64,000 bases of DNA from a virus, in the IMG/VR virus record IMGVR_UViG_3300042308_001049, positions 62,001 to 126,000 of that record; one strand, 5' to 3'. Positions 52,822-62,050 of the stretch are shown one piece after another (the first letter of the stretch is position 1; every line of letters starts with the position of its first letter). A program made the position numbers and the translations under genes. The notes beneath the pieces are model-generated. The model saw only the letters and a list, made by a program, of their open reading frames with translations, had not been told where the DNA came from and did not search any database.

Positions 52822-53892
52822 ATGGCTTGTTTTGCTAATGAGATTAATATTGTAGTTAATAGCTCACCCTCACAGTGCGATATTCGTGCTTGGAGAGGAG
52901 GTGGGGGTTGTATTAACAACACAGCTTTAGGGGTTTCACAGACTTTAACTTCTAACTCAACAGGTTATTGCAATACAGCTATTGGATCCTACGCTTTAAG
53001 ATGTAATACTTCGGGTAATCGTAATACTGCTGCTGGTGTTAGAGCATTAAGAAACAATACAACAGGAACCTGCAACACAGCTATAGGATATAAGGCTGGA
53101 TATTGTATGACTACAGGTAATAATCTTACAGCTATTGGTGCTTTTGCGGCTTATTGTACTACTGGAAATTGCAACACAGCTATAGGATTTAATGCTGGAA
53201 ATAGTTTAACAACTGGCACGTGTAATGTCATAATAGGATGTGCCGCAGGTTGTGGTATGTCAGGGGGATCTTGTAATGTAGCAATTGGGTGGAGAGCTAT
53301 GAAAGACGCTACTAGTAATAATAATATAGCTATAGGACATCAAGTCGCCCCAGACCTTACCACCGGAGCTTGTAATATTTTTGTAGGATATTGTAATGGA
53401 TCAGGTATTTCAACTACAAACTTTCATATAGGTATAGGACATGGTAGTAGCCCCTCAAAAACTACAGGTCACACAGCTTGGGGAAATAGCGCTATTACTT
53501 ATAATGGTATCGCTTGTGAATGGACTGATATATCAGATTGTAGAGATAAAACTAATATACAAGATTTAGATGAAAAATTAGGTTTAGATTTTATTAGATC
53601 TTTAGATACTGTTTCTTTTAATTGGGATAATAGAGAAAACTACGTTCAAAAATATGGGTTTGAATATGGTCAAAAAGACGGTACCTTAACAAGTCCTAAA
53701 AAATCATATGGGTTTATAGCTCAACAAATGAAAGAAGTATTAGATAATTTAAATACTGATTTTGATGCTTTAAAATATAATGAGGATAAAGATGCTTATA
53801 GAATAACATATGCTCATATGATAGCTCCACTTGTAAAGGCAATTCAACAGACCATTCAAAGAATAGAAACCTTAGAAACATTAGCAGGATAA
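52822..53892 (+). CDS. Fibre protein with YadA-like repeats and S74-type end, paralogue 2 of 3, 356 aa
   Basis: Same plan as the preceding product: a Cys-rich repeat head (TGYCNTAIGSYALRCNTSGN, TGNCNTAIGFNAGNS, CNVIIGCAAGCGMSGG) and a C-terminal WTDISDCRDKTNIQDL chaperone-like domain. Head region is the more variable part between paralogues, while the C-terminus is conserved. This is as expected for alternative receptor-binding tips. Confidence 0.8.
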   Translation: MACFANEINIVVNSSPSQCDIRAWRGGGGCINNTALGVSQTLTSNSTGYCNTAIGSYALRCNTSGNRNTAAGVRALRNNTTGTCNTAIGYKAGYCMTTGNNLTAIGAFAAYCTTGNCNTAIGFNAGNSLTTGTCNVIIGCAAGCGMSGGSCNVAIGWRAMKDATSNNNIAIGHQVAPDLTTGACNIFVGYCNGSGISTTNFHIGIGHGSSPSKTTGHTAWGNSAITYNGIACEWTDISDCRDKTNIQDLDEKLGLDFIRSLDTVSFNWDNRENYVQKYGFEYGQKDGTLTSPKKSYGFIAQQMKEVLDNLNTDFDALKYNEDKDAYRITYAHMIAPLVKAIQQTIQRIETLETLAG

Positions 53893-53893
53893 T

Positions 53894-54916
53894 ATGGCAA
53901 TTTTACAACAATCTGAAGTTAATGGGCTACGTTTAGGTAGAGGATTTGGAGCTTATGTTAGTACAACAGCCTTTGGTAGATGCGCTGGTGGTTCTACTGG
54001 TATAGGATATAAAGCAGGCCAACTCAATTCTCCAAGTACTTTTATTGGAGCTTTAGCAGGACAATATGTTACCGGAAGTGGTAACACAGCCGCAGGTTTT
54101 AGGGCATTGCAAGGTTGTAGTGGTAGTCCTAGTAGTGGAATTTATAATGTAGCTGTGGGATTTAATGCTTTTAACTGTGCTACTATTGGATGTAACAACG
54201 TAATCATAGGTTCATCAGCATTTGAATCAGGATCATCTCAAATTAATAATGTAATATTAGGTTCAAGCGCTGCTAAAGATAACCCAAGAGATAATGCTGT
54301 AGTTATAGGTGTTGAAGCAAGCAGCTGTAACTCAGGTTATAGAGAGGTTGTTATAGGTCATAGAGCAAATAGAAATGGTACTACAGGTACAAATAATGTA
54401 ATAATAGGACGATGTGCTGGTTACACTAACACATATGATAATGTTATAATAATCGGAACAGATGTTTCAGTTACAGATAATTGTCATGTAGTATGGGGTA
54501 ATTCTAATAATAATGTTTATAACTGTGTTTGGGGAGGTTGGTCATATTTCTCTGATGCTAGAGATAAAACAGACATTGAACCTTTAACATGTAACACTGG
54601 AATAAAATTTATTAAAAAACTAAGACCTGTATCGTTTAATTTTGATAACCGAAAAAATTATGTTGATAAATGTAATTTTACATATGGTCAAAAAGATGGA
54701 ACATTAGCTGTTGAAAAGAAAGAATATGGTTTTATAGCCCAAGAACTTAAACAAGCCCTTGAAGAATTAAATATTACTGATTTTTCTGGTTTAAAATATA
54801 ATGAAGACAAAGATGCTTATCGTTTAGCTTATACTTCTCTTTTAGCTCCTTTAACAAAAGCTATTCAAGAATTAGACGAAAGAACACAAGCTTTAAAACT
54901 TAAAATTGGAATTTAA
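53894..54916 (+). CDS. Fibre protein with YadA-like repeats and S74-type end, paralogue 3 of 3, 340 aa
   Basis: Third copy: repeat head (GNTAAGFRALQGCSGSPSSG, CNNVIIGSSAFESG), then YFSDARDKTDIEPLTCNTGI in place of SDCRDKTN, and the conserved FTYGQKDGTLAVEKKEYGFI. The Ser is retained (FSDARDK). Starts one base after the second copy's stop, so all three are in one operon with the giant fibre. Confidence 0.8.
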   Translation: MAILQQSEVNGLRLGRGFGAYVSTTAFGRCAGGSTGIGYKAGQLNSPSTFIGALAGQYVTGSGNTAAGFRALQGCSGSPSSGIYNVAVGFNAFNCATIGCNNVIIGSSAFESGSSQINNVILGSSAAKDNPRDNAVVIGVEASSCNSGYREVVIGHRANRNGTTGTNNVIIGRCAGYTNTYDNVIIIGTDVSVTDNCHVVWGNSNNNVYNCVWGGWSYFSDARDKTDIEPLTCNTGIKFIKKLRPVSFNFDNRKNYVDKCNFTYGQKDGTLAVEKKEYGFIAQELKQALEELNITDFSGLKYNEDKDAYRLAYTSLLAPLTKAIQELDERTQALKLKIGI

Positions 54917-54952
54917 TATTTTATTTCGTATATTAATCAAAAACATAATCAC

Positions 54953-55213
54953 ATGTCTGATAAAATCGCAACTTCTATAACTAATGCTCTCGCGGCTGCT
55001 AATCTAATTAATCAATTAGTAACAGGTGTAATTGACCCTACTAATAGTAAATTAGCTAGTGAAAATATCTTTGAAAGAAAAACCCAAGTTGTTAGAAACA
55101 TAAGCCATCTTAAAAGACTTATGTCTCAAACATGGTTCACTAATGCTTTAAATATTGATCAATTCACAACAATCAACGACGCTATTGTAGCTGGAGAAGA
55201 ATATACAGGGTAA
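54953..55213 (+). CDS. Small helical protein after the fibre cluster, 86 aa
   Basis: MSDKIATSITNALAAANLIN, then VVRNISHLKRLMSQTWFTNA and FTTINDAIVAGEEYTG. Helical throughout, no membrane segment. Sits between fibre genes and the modification island; a fibre assembly role is possible but unsupported. Confidence 0.5.
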   Translation: MSDKIATSITNALAAANLINQLVTGVIDPTNSKLASENIFERKTQVVRNISHLKRLMSQTWFTNALNIDQFTTINDAIVAGEEYTG

Positions 55214-55217
55214 AATT

Positions 55218-56039
55218 ATGGTAAAAAAAGTTATGTATAACAGCTCTATGCCTAGAGCAGGTTCTACACTCATTCAGAATATTTTAGGTCAAAATCCCGA
55301 TCTATATGTTACCCCTACATCAGGGGTATTTGAGTTTCTCTATAATTCTAGAGCAACATATTCAAATAGTCCTGAAGTTAAAGCACAAGATGCTGAACTA
55401 ATGGAAAAAGCCTGGAAAGGTTATTGTAAAGGAGCTATTTATGGGTATTTTAATAATATCACTGATAGACCTTATGCAATAGATAAATGTAGAGGGTGGG
55501 TTAGTGAATATAATTTCATTAACTTTTATGAAGAAAATCCTAAAATAATCTCTATGATTAGAGACCCTAGAGCAGTTTATGCTTCTCTAGAGAAAAAATA
55601 TAGAGCTAACCCACAACTCGACACAGGAGTTGCTAACTGGGGAAATCTTACAGGAACTACTACAGATAAAAGAATAATCCATTGGTCTAATACAGTACCC
55701 ATTGGTCCTACTATGGATCGTCTTTATCAAGTATTATTAGAAGGTATTCACGAAAATGTTCTTTTCATCAAATTTGAAAATTTAACAACCAATCCAGATA
55801 AAGAACTAAGACGTATCTATGAATATCTAGAACTACCTTATTACAAACATGATTTTAATAATGTAGAACAAATTACCCATGAAGATGATAAAATTTGGGG
55901 AGTATTTGGAGATCATGTTATTAAAAATAAAGTTGCCCCTGTTAAAGAAGACTTTAGAGAAATATTAGGTCCATCAGGTTGTCAATTAATTACAGACAAT
56001 TATCAATGGTTTTATGAAGCTTTTGAATACAAAATATGA
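55218..56039 (+). CDS. PAPS-dependent sulfotransferase-like protein, 273 aa
   Basis: The 5'-phosphosulfate-binding loop MPRAGSTLIQNIL (residues 9-21) and the 3'-phosphate motif MIRDPRAVYASL (about 113-124) are those of sulfotransferases. The late FIKFENLTTNPDKEL segment is also typical. Family members transfer sulfate from PAPS to sugars, tyrosines or small molecules. It opens an island of sugar-modifying genes downstream of the fibres, so a fibre glycan or host surface sugar may be the target (inference). Overlaps the next gene by 4 bases. Confidence 0.8.
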   Translation: MVKKVMYNSSMPRAGSTLIQNILGQNPDLYVTPTSGVFEFLYNSRATYSNSPEVKAQDAELMEKAWKGYCKGAIYGYFNNITDRPYAIDKCRGWVSEYNFINFYEENPKIISMIRDPRAVYASLEKKYRANPQLDTGVANWGNLTGTTTDKRIIHWSNTVPIGPTMDRLYQVLLEGIHENVLFIKFENLTTNPDKELRRIYEYLELPYYKHDFNNVEQITHEDDKIWGVFGDHVIKNKVAPVKEDFREILGPSGCQLITDNYQWFYEAFEYKI

Positions 56040-56941
56040 AAGTAGGTTATCAAACAAAAGATAAATATTTAGTTTGGCATATTGAAGGAGGATTAGGTAA
56101 AAACATAGCTGCTACAGCTTTAATCTCCTCAATCAAAGAAAAATATTCAGACAGAAAACTAATTATGGTAGCTTCCTACCCTGAAGTTTTCATAAATTTT
56201 GAAGAAATAGAAAGAGTATACCCAGTAGGAAATACCCCTTACTTTTATCAAAATTATATTGAAGATAAAGATACACTAGTTTTTAAACAGGAAGGATATT
56301 TTCAAAATGGTCACATTTCTAAACAACAACATATTATAGAAAGTTGGTGTCAAATACTAGATTTAGAATATAAAAATCAAAAACCAGTAATAAGGTTTAA
56401 TTTAGTTCAAAGGAGAGTACCTAATATTTGGAGACAAGATAAACCTATAATGGTTATTCAAACTAATGGGGGACCTCTAGAAGATACTAAACCATATAGT
56501 TGGACCAGAGATATGCCTCCCTACATAGCTCTACAGATAATAAATCATTATCTCCCTAATTACCATATCTATCAGGTTTGTAGAAATGAATCCCAAGTAA
56601 TTCCAGGTGCTGTAGGTATATTTGATAAGATAACTAATACTGAACTTATCTCTCTTTTAGCAGTGTCTGAAAAAAGAGTATTAATTGATTCTTGTTTACA
56701 ACATGCTGCTGCTGGAATAGGTTTAAAATCTACAGTGTTATGGATAGGTACTTCTCCTAAATTGTTTGGTTATGATACTCATAGTAATATGGTAGCTTTA
56801 CCACCTAAGAGAAAACCAAAACTATATAATTCATATTTATTCGATTATTCATTTGATGGTTCTATGGATCAATGTCCCTATGATGATGCAGAAGAAATAT
56901 TTAACTTTAAGGAAATAATTACCACTATAGATAGAACTTAA
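56036..56941 (+). CDS. GT-B glycosyltransferase, GT9-like, 301 aa
   Basis: HIEGGLGKNIAATALISSIK near the start resembles the G-G-x-G-x-x-x-x-A/T-x-x-I nucleotide-sugar enzyme loop of GT-B family 9 (heptosyltransferase-like) proteins. The C-terminal half has LISLLAVSEKRVLIDSCLQH, AAAGIGLKSTVLWIGTSP, the donor-binding region. Donor and acceptor are unknown. Placed between a sulfotransferase and two oxygenase-like proteins. Confidence 0.65.
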   Translation: MKVGYQTKDKYLVWHIEGGLGKNIAATALISSIKEKYSDRKLIMVASYPEVFINFEEIERVYPVGNTPYFYQNYIEDKDTLVFKQEGYFQNGHISKQQHIIESWCQILDLEYKNQKPVIRFNLVQRRVPNIWRQDKPIMVIQTNGGPLEDTKPYSWTRDMPPYIALQIINHYLPNYHIYQVCRNESQVIPGAVGIFDKITNTELISLLAVSEKRVLIDSCLQHAAAGIGLKSTVLWIGTSPKLFGYDTHSNMVALPPKRKPKLYNSYLFDYSFDGSMDQCPYDDAEEIFNFKEIITTIDRT

Positions 56942-56942
56942 A

Positions 56943-57533
56943 ATGGAATTAAAACCAGTTTTCCCAGTACCCACCAATATCAATCAAACTAATTATTATT
57001 GGTACCAAGAAGGTCTAAACTCAGAAGATCTAACAAATCTATATAAATTAGCCGCTACTTATCCTTACACTAAAGGAACTATTGTAGGTAATGATGAAAT
57101 TGTAGAATCTGTTAGAAAAAGTAAAATTAAATGGATTCACCCAAATGATGACAGTCAATGGCTTTATGATAAAATCATTAACATGGTTGTTGAAGCTAAT
57201 AATACTATGTGGAATTTTAACCTCTACTCAGTAATAGATTCAATTCAATACACTGAATATTCTGAAGGTGGTGGTCATTATGATTGGCATATGGATATTG
57301 GTCCTGGTTCAATTAGCCATAGAAAAGTCTCTATTACAATTCAACTTTCAGATCCTAGTGAATATGAAGGTGGAGATTTAGAACTATGGTATGGAGGTAG
57401 TATAATACAAATTCCAAAAAATAAAGGTTTAACAGTTTTATTCCCAAGCTTTTCAATGCACCGAGTAACCCCAATTACTAAAGGTACTAGAAAAAGTTTA
57501 GTTTTATGGGTAGGTGGCGAACATTATAAATAA
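56943..57533 (+). CDS. 2OG-Fe(II) oxygenase, PKHD-type hydroxylase-like, 196 aa
   Basis: The iron-binding triad is visible: HYDWHMDIG (H-x-D around residues 113-121) and the distal MHRVTPITKGTRKSLVLWVG with His and the 2-oxoglutarate-binding Arg. The jelly-roll core (YEGGDLELWYG) fits PKHD-type hydroxylases, which hydroxylate amino acid side chains in proteins. Such oxygenases are widespread in marine T4-like phages with unknown substrates. Here collagen-like fibres are nearby candidates. Confidence 0.8.
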   Translation: MELKPVFPVPTNINQTNYYWYQEGLNSEDLTNLYKLAATYPYTKGTIVGNDEIVESVRKSKIKWIHPNDDSQWLYDKIINMVVEANNTMWNFNLYSVIDSIQYTEYSEGGGHYDWHMDIGPGSISHRKVSITIQLSDPSEYEGGDLELWYGGSIIQIPKNKGLTVLFPSFSMHRVTPITKGTRKSLVLWVGGEHYK

Positions 57534-57540
57534 TCTTAAC

Positions 57541-58125
57541 ATGCAAATATCAGCTTTTATAATTGATGATTTCTATAGTGATGTAGACGAATTAAGAAAA
57601 TTCGCCTTGCAACAAGATTTTGGAATTAAAGGAAATTACCCAGGTAATAGAACAAATCCATTCCTAAATGATTCTATGAAAGAAACTATTGAAAATATAG
57701 TATTCCCACATTACGGAAAAGTAACTTATTGGTCAGAAGAACAATATACTGGAGCATTTCAATATACTACATCACGTGATCGTTCTTGGATTCATGCTGA
57801 TCAAACCACTAAGTGGGCAGGTGTATGTTATTTAACCCCAGATGCTCCTTTAAGTGCTGGTACAGCTTTATATAAGCATAAACTAACTGGTTTATCTATG
57901 GCTCCTAGAAAAGAAGATGGCAGTTATGATCTTGAATTATTAGCTCTAATTAATAGAGATTCTCAAGATATGACTAAATGGGAATTAGTAGATAGGTTAG
58001 GAAATAAATACAATCGTTTAGTTTTATATCGTGGAGATCACTTCCATATGTCTATGGATTACTTTGGTCAAGATTTATATGATAGTAGATTATTCCAAAC
58101 ATTTTTCTTTGACACTGAACTTTAA
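57541..58125 (+). CDS. DUF6445-like 2OG-Fe(II) oxygenase-fold protein, 194 aa
   Basis: Starts at ATG 57541, eight bases after the preceding stop, giving MQISAFIIDDFYSDVDELRK. SWIHADQTTKWAGVCYLTPD (H-A-D, like H-x-D), APLSAGTALYKH and RLVLYRGDHFHMS with a distal His fit the DUF6445 group, which has a 2OG-oxygenase-like fold. Activity unproven. Confidence 0.65.
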   Translation: MQISAFIIDDFYSDVDELRKFALQQDFGIKGNYPGNRTNPFLNDSMKETIENIVFPHYGKVTYWSEEQYTGAFQYTTSRDRSWIHADQTTKWAGVCYLTPDAPLSAGTALYKHKLTGLSMAPRKEDGSYDLELLALINRDSQDMTKWELVDRLGNKYNRLVLYRGDHFHMSMDYFGQDLYDSRLFQTFFFDTEL

Positions 58126-58128
58126 TTT

Positions 58129-59379
58129 ATGTTAGTTGTAAAAAAACCTACAGCTATTCTCTATAATTGGTATAAACAAGGTACCTTTGAACTTATCTCA
58201 GATGTTTATTTCCAAGAAAATTTAGAAGAAAAAGTTATAGTATATTCATTACCCTATACAGGTAATGTAGAGAGTGACTTTGCTCTCTATAAACCTGATC
58301 TAATCATCCATACTCAGGAAAATATTAACATACCCCATAAATTTTTACAAGCTAGATCTTTTAAATACTCCCAATACCCAGCTGATAATATTTTAGCTAA
58401 TGATATTGTGTGTCAATCTACCTTTAGAAACAGTACTAACACACAACCTGTATTCTCAGTATTTACCCCTACCTATAAAACCAATGAGCGTATTTTAAGA
58501 ACTTATGAAAGTTTAAAAAATCAAACATTCACAGATTGGGAGTGGGTTGTATTAGATGATTCACCTGATGATATAACTTGGGATATTTTACAAGATTTAG
58601 CTAAAACTGACTTTAGAGTTAAACCTCATAAACTATACCCTTTAACAGGAGGTAATGTAGGTTTAGCTAAAAACCGAGTAGCTTCTTTGTGTAATGGTAC
58701 TTGGTTAGTTGAATTAGACCATGACGATACTTTAATCAGTACATGCCTAGAAGAATGCAATAACGCATCTTTACAATTCCCAGACGCAGGTTTTATCTAT
58801 AGTGACGTTTGTGAGTTATATGAAGATGGTCAAATGAGACATTACGATCATGATTGGTCAGGTAATTGGTACGCTAGAGAAGACAATTATTTTGATTTTG
58901 GTTATGCTGGGCATACTTGGGTTGAGGCCGACAGTAAAATGTATTTAAACCACCATTATCCCGATATTAACCCGCTGTCCATCCGTTTTAACATAAGTAT
59001 GCCGAACCATGTAAGAATGTGGCGTAAAGACGTTTATAACCAAATAGGAGGTCATAGTAAATATTTCCCTGTAGCTGATGATTATGAACTTATAGTTAGA
59101 ACATTTTTACATACTAAAATGATCCATGTTAAAAAGATGCTTTATTTACAATGGAATAATGGTAATAGCACAGTAGATAATAACGCTAAAGATATTAACA
59201 GAAGAGCAAGACTTATACGAGATCACTATGATAAGCAAATCCATGATCGTATATTATTATTAGGTAAACAAGATTGGAATTGGGACAATGAATTAGGGCG
59301 TTCTCAAAAATTCCAAAATAGTGCCCCTATAAGAAAATATTTTGAAGAAGAACAAGTTTTAAACTATATATATGAATAA
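58129..59379 (+). CDS. GT2 family glycosyltransferase, 416 aa
   Basis: An N-terminal region of about 100 residues precedes a GT-A domain: FSVFTPTYKTNERILRTYES, EWVVLDDSPD, NVGLAKNRVASLCNGTWLVE and LDHDDTLI (the D-x-D metal site), then FIYSDVCELYEDG. Transfers a sugar from a nucleotide donor. The N-terminal extension could be an acceptor-binding domain. Overlaps the next GT gene by 8 bases. Confidence 0.8.
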   Translation: MLVVKKPTAILYNWYKQGTFELISDVYFQENLEEKVIVYSLPYTGNVESDFALYKPDLIIHTQENINIPHKFLQARSFKYSQYPADNILANDIVCQSTFRNSTNTQPVFSVFTPTYKTNERILRTYESLKNQTFTDWEWVVLDDSPDDITWDILQDLAKTDFRVKPHKLYPLTGGNVGLAKNRVASLCNGTWLVELDHDDTLISTCLEECNNASLQFPDAGFIYSDVCELYEDGQMRHYDHDWSGNWYAREDNYFDFGYAGHTWVEADSKMYLNHHYPDINPLSIRFNISMPNHVRMWRKDVYNQIGGHSKYFPVADDYELIVRTFLHTKMIHVKKMLYLQWNNGNSTVDNNAKDINRRARLIRDHYDKQIHDRILLLGKQDWNWDNELGRSQKFQNSAPIRKYFEEEQVLNYIYE

Positions 59380-60517
59380 AAATAGACCTACTATTGTTTT
59401 TGCTACAATGTGCAAAAACGAAGAACACTGTATTTTAGAAACCCTAAAATCAGTTGCCCCTTACATTGATCATTGGATCGTATGTGATACAGGTTCCACA
59501 GATAAAACTATTTCTATAGTTAAAAAATTCTTTAAAGAAAAAGGTATTCCTGGAAAACTTTATCAAGATGAATGGGTAGGCTTTGACTATAATAAAACTT
59601 TGATGATTCAAAGAGCTAAAGACAAAGCAGATTACATTATGCACTTAGATGCTGATGACCAGCTAGTAGGAGAATTTAAATTTTCCCTAGAAGAATCAGG
59701 AAAAGACGCTTATCACATCCCAGTTAGAAGAGGTAGTGCTGAATGGAAAGCTTTGATTTTATTTAAGGGTAATTATACTTGGAAATTTTGTGGTGTAGCT
59801 CATACTACTATTAAAGCACTTGAAATCCCATCATACAATAGTGGAGATTTATCCCATTACGGGTATTACATTTCAGGTGAAGGTATTGGTTCAAGAGCAT
59901 TTGATCCTAAAAAATATCTATATGATGCTGAACGTCTGCAAAAACAATTCTGGGATACTCTAATTTCAGATCCAGACGGGTTAAACAATCGCTCTATATT
60001 TTATACAGCTCAAAGCTATATGGATTATGGAATGTATGATGAAGGTTTAAAATGGAATCGTTTATATCTTAAAGTAAAAGATACTTGGATTGAAGAGGCA
60101 TTTGAAGCCCAAATGAGAGTATCTCAATGTCTAATGGCTCTAGGAGCAGATTTAAATGAGATTATAGCTGAAATGGATAAAGCTATAGCAATATTCCCTG
60201 ATAGATCTGAACCATGTGTTCATTTGGGAAGATATTTAAACCAAAAAGGACAACATGAGTTAGCTTACAAATATCTAAAACAAGCTACTCGTAATAATAT
60301 AGCTAATATTAAAAGTAAATATGTTTTATTCATTAACCAGTATTGCTACGGTAAATACATTAATGATGAATTATCTGTAGCTTGTTTTTGGACTAATAGA
60401 CTTGAAGAAGGATTTAATTATTTAAAACAAATTATTAATGATCCTGAATTTGAACCTCAACAAAAAAGACTAAATTCAAACCTTCAACATTTTACTGATA
60501 AGTTAAATGGAAACTAA
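59372..60517 (+). CDS. GT2 family glycosyltransferase with TPR-like C-terminus, 381 aa
   Basis: GT-A motifs: IVFATMCKNEEHCILETLKS, WIVCDTGSTDKTI, YIMHLDADDQL (D-x-D). From about residue 200 the protein is helical with TPR-like spacing (SIFYTAQSYMDYGMYDEGLK; PCVHLGRYLNQKGQHELAYK). GT2 proteins with TPR tails often modify proteins or assemble glycans. The downstream flavoprotein overlaps by 11 bases. Confidence 0.8.
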   Translation: MNKNRPTIVFATMCKNEEHCILETLKSVAPYIDHWIVCDTGSTDKTISIVKKFFKEKGIPGKLYQDEWVGFDYNKTLMIQRAKDKADYIMHLDADDQLVGEFKFSLEESGKDAYHIPVRRGSAEWKALILFKGNYTWKFCGVAHTTIKALEIPSYNSGDLSHYGYYISGEGIGSRAFDPKKYLYDAERLQKQFWDTLISDPDGLNNRSIFYTAQSYMDYGMYDEGLKWNRLYLKVKDTWIEEAFEAQMRVSQCLMALGADLNEIIAEMDKAIAIFPDRSEPCVHLGRYLNQKGQHELAYKYLKQATRNNIANIKSKYVLFINQYCYGKYINDELSVACFWTNRLEEGFNYLKQIINDPEFEPQQKRLNSNLQHFTDKLNGN

Positions 60518-61694
60518 GACTTTAATTATAGGAGGAGGCATAACTGGACTTTCAGCTGCCTCCTTCCTATCTCATCCAGACTATTTAATTTTAGAAAAAG
60601 ACTCTATACCTGGTGGTTATTGTAAAACCACTATTAGAGGAGATTATACATGGGATTATTCAGGTCATTTTTTTCATTTTAATAATCCTGAAATTAAAGA
60701 TTATGTCTTAGAAAATATGGAATCTGAAATGCTTCAGGTCACCAAGATAACAGACATAGATTATAAAGGTACTATTATAGATTTTCCTTTTCAATTTAAC
60801 ATCGATCAATTACCTGAAGAAGAATACAAAGAGTGTTTAGCAGATCTAGATAATTTAGGAGAAGCTGATTTATCTACGTTTAAGTCATTTGTAAGATCTA
60901 CTCTAGGTAAAGGCATTTGTGATAAGTTTATTATCCCTTACAACGAGAAGTTATATGCCTGTGACTTAGATGAGTTAGAGTATGACTCAATGGGTAGATT
61001 TTTTCCTAAAAGTAAATCTAAATCATATAACGATACATTCATTTACCCAAAAGGAGGTAGTTATGAGTATATTAAGTCGGTTCTTAAAAGATTAGACAGT
61101 AACAAGATTCTACTTAATACTGAACTTCTAGAATTAGATTTAGAAAATAAAATAGCTAAAACTAATAAAGGAGATATTAAATTTGAACAACTAATTAGTA
61201 CTCTACCTTTTAATAAACTTCACCCCAATCCTAAACTCTCAGCAAACAAAGTAGCTGTGTTCAATTTAGGTTTTAATAAAGGATCAGATATTAAAACCCA
61301 TTGGAGATATTTTCCAGGCAATGAAATATTTTATAGAGTAGGATTTTACAATAACATATTAGGACAGGAAAAACTAAGTCTATATGTTGAAATCGGAGCT
61401 AACGTAGATCAAAAACTAAACGAATCTGAACTTTTAATGCAAGTTCTCGCTGATTTAGAAGATTGTGGTATAATTGAAGATGGTGTACATGAACTAGTTT
61501 CTCACCAATTTCTAATCATGAACCCAGCATACGTTCACATAACTAAAGAATCAAAAGAAATCTATAATGAATGGTGTCAAAAATATAATCCTAAAGGAAT
61601 ATATTCAATAGGTCGATATGGTTCATGGACTTACTGCTCTATTGAAGATAATATTATAGAAGCCCAACAAACAGTCAAAATTTTAAACAATTAA
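60507..61694 (+). CDS. Amine-oxidase/UDP-galactopyranose mutase-like flavoprotein, 395 aa
   Basis: FAD-binding motif LIIGGGITGLSAASFL (residues 6-21), then GGYCKTTIRGDYTWDYSGHF (the G-G-x-x-x-T ... W-D-x-G-x-H-x-F pattern of protoporphyrinogen oxidase-like and UGM enzymes), and a C-terminal IYSIGRYGSWTYCSIEDNI flavin-contact region. Amid glycosyltransferases, supply of a rare sugar such as a furanose is the likeliest role, but substrate is not shown. Confidence 0.65.
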   Translation: METKTLIIGGGITGLSAASFLSHPDYLILEKDSIPGGYCKTTIRGDYTWDYSGHFFHFNNPEIKDYVLENMESEMLQVTKITDIDYKGTIIDFPFQFNIDQLPEEEYKECLADLDNLGEADLSTFKSFVRSTLGKGICDKFIIPYNEKLYACDLDELEYDSMGRFFPKSKSKSYNDTFIYPKGGSYEYIKSVLKRLDSNKILLNTELLELDLENKIAKTNKGDIKFEQLISTLPFNKLHPNPKLSANKVAVFNLGFNKGSDIKTHWRYFPGNEIFYRVGFYNNILGQEKLSLYVEIGANVDQKLNESELLMQVLADLEDCGIIEDGVHELVSHQFLIMNPAYVHITKESKEIYNEWCQKYNPKGIYSIGRYGSWTYCSIEDNIIEAQQTVKILNN

Positions 61695-61698
61695 CTAA

Positions 61699-61706
61699 TA
61701 TTTATA
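61699..61706 (+). promoter_or_regulatory. TATTTATA junction motif, 4 bases from ATG
   Basis: 4 bases before the ATG at 61711. Confidence 0.4.
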
Positions 61707-61710
61707 TCAT

Positions 61711-61959
61711 ATGGAAACAAAAGTTTTAACACAAGAAGAACTTACACAATTAAAAAATCTTCAAACTAGACAAAATAATCTACTAATGGATTTAGGTTCA
61801 ATTGAGTATAGAATATCATTACTAGAACAAACAAAAAATGATCTAAAATCTCAAGTATTAGAGGTTGAAAGACTAAATAATGAATTAGGAGCTCAATTAA
61901 CTCAAAAATATGGTAATGGAACTCTTAATTTAGAAACTGGAGAAATTACTATAGGATAA
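61711..61959 (+). CDS. Small coiled-coil protein before the tail sheath, 82 aa
   Basis: METKVLTQEELTQLKNLQTR and ISLLEQTKNDLKSQVLEVER form a coiled-coil hairpin (prefoldin-like), with a short C-terminal YGNGTLNLETGEITIG strand. I recall similar small proteins from phages of flavobacteria. Possibly an assembly chaperone; position near the sheath gene fits this. Confidence 0.55.
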   Translation: METKVLTQEELTQLKNLQTRQNNLLMDLGSIEYRISLLEQTKNDLKSQVLEVERLNNELGAQLTQKYGNGTLNLETGEITIG

Positions 61960-62017
61960 TATTCTGTTTGTTTTAAAGTTATATTTAATGGTTATAGTTT
62001 TTGGGAGAGATCCTACA

Positions 62018-62025
62018 TATTTATA
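62018..62025 (+). promoter_or_regulatory. TATTTATA junction motif
   Basis: 25 bases before the tail sheath ATG, in a 91-base gap. Confidence 0.45.
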
Positions 62026-62050
62026 ATAAAACTAAAAATATAACTTTGCA

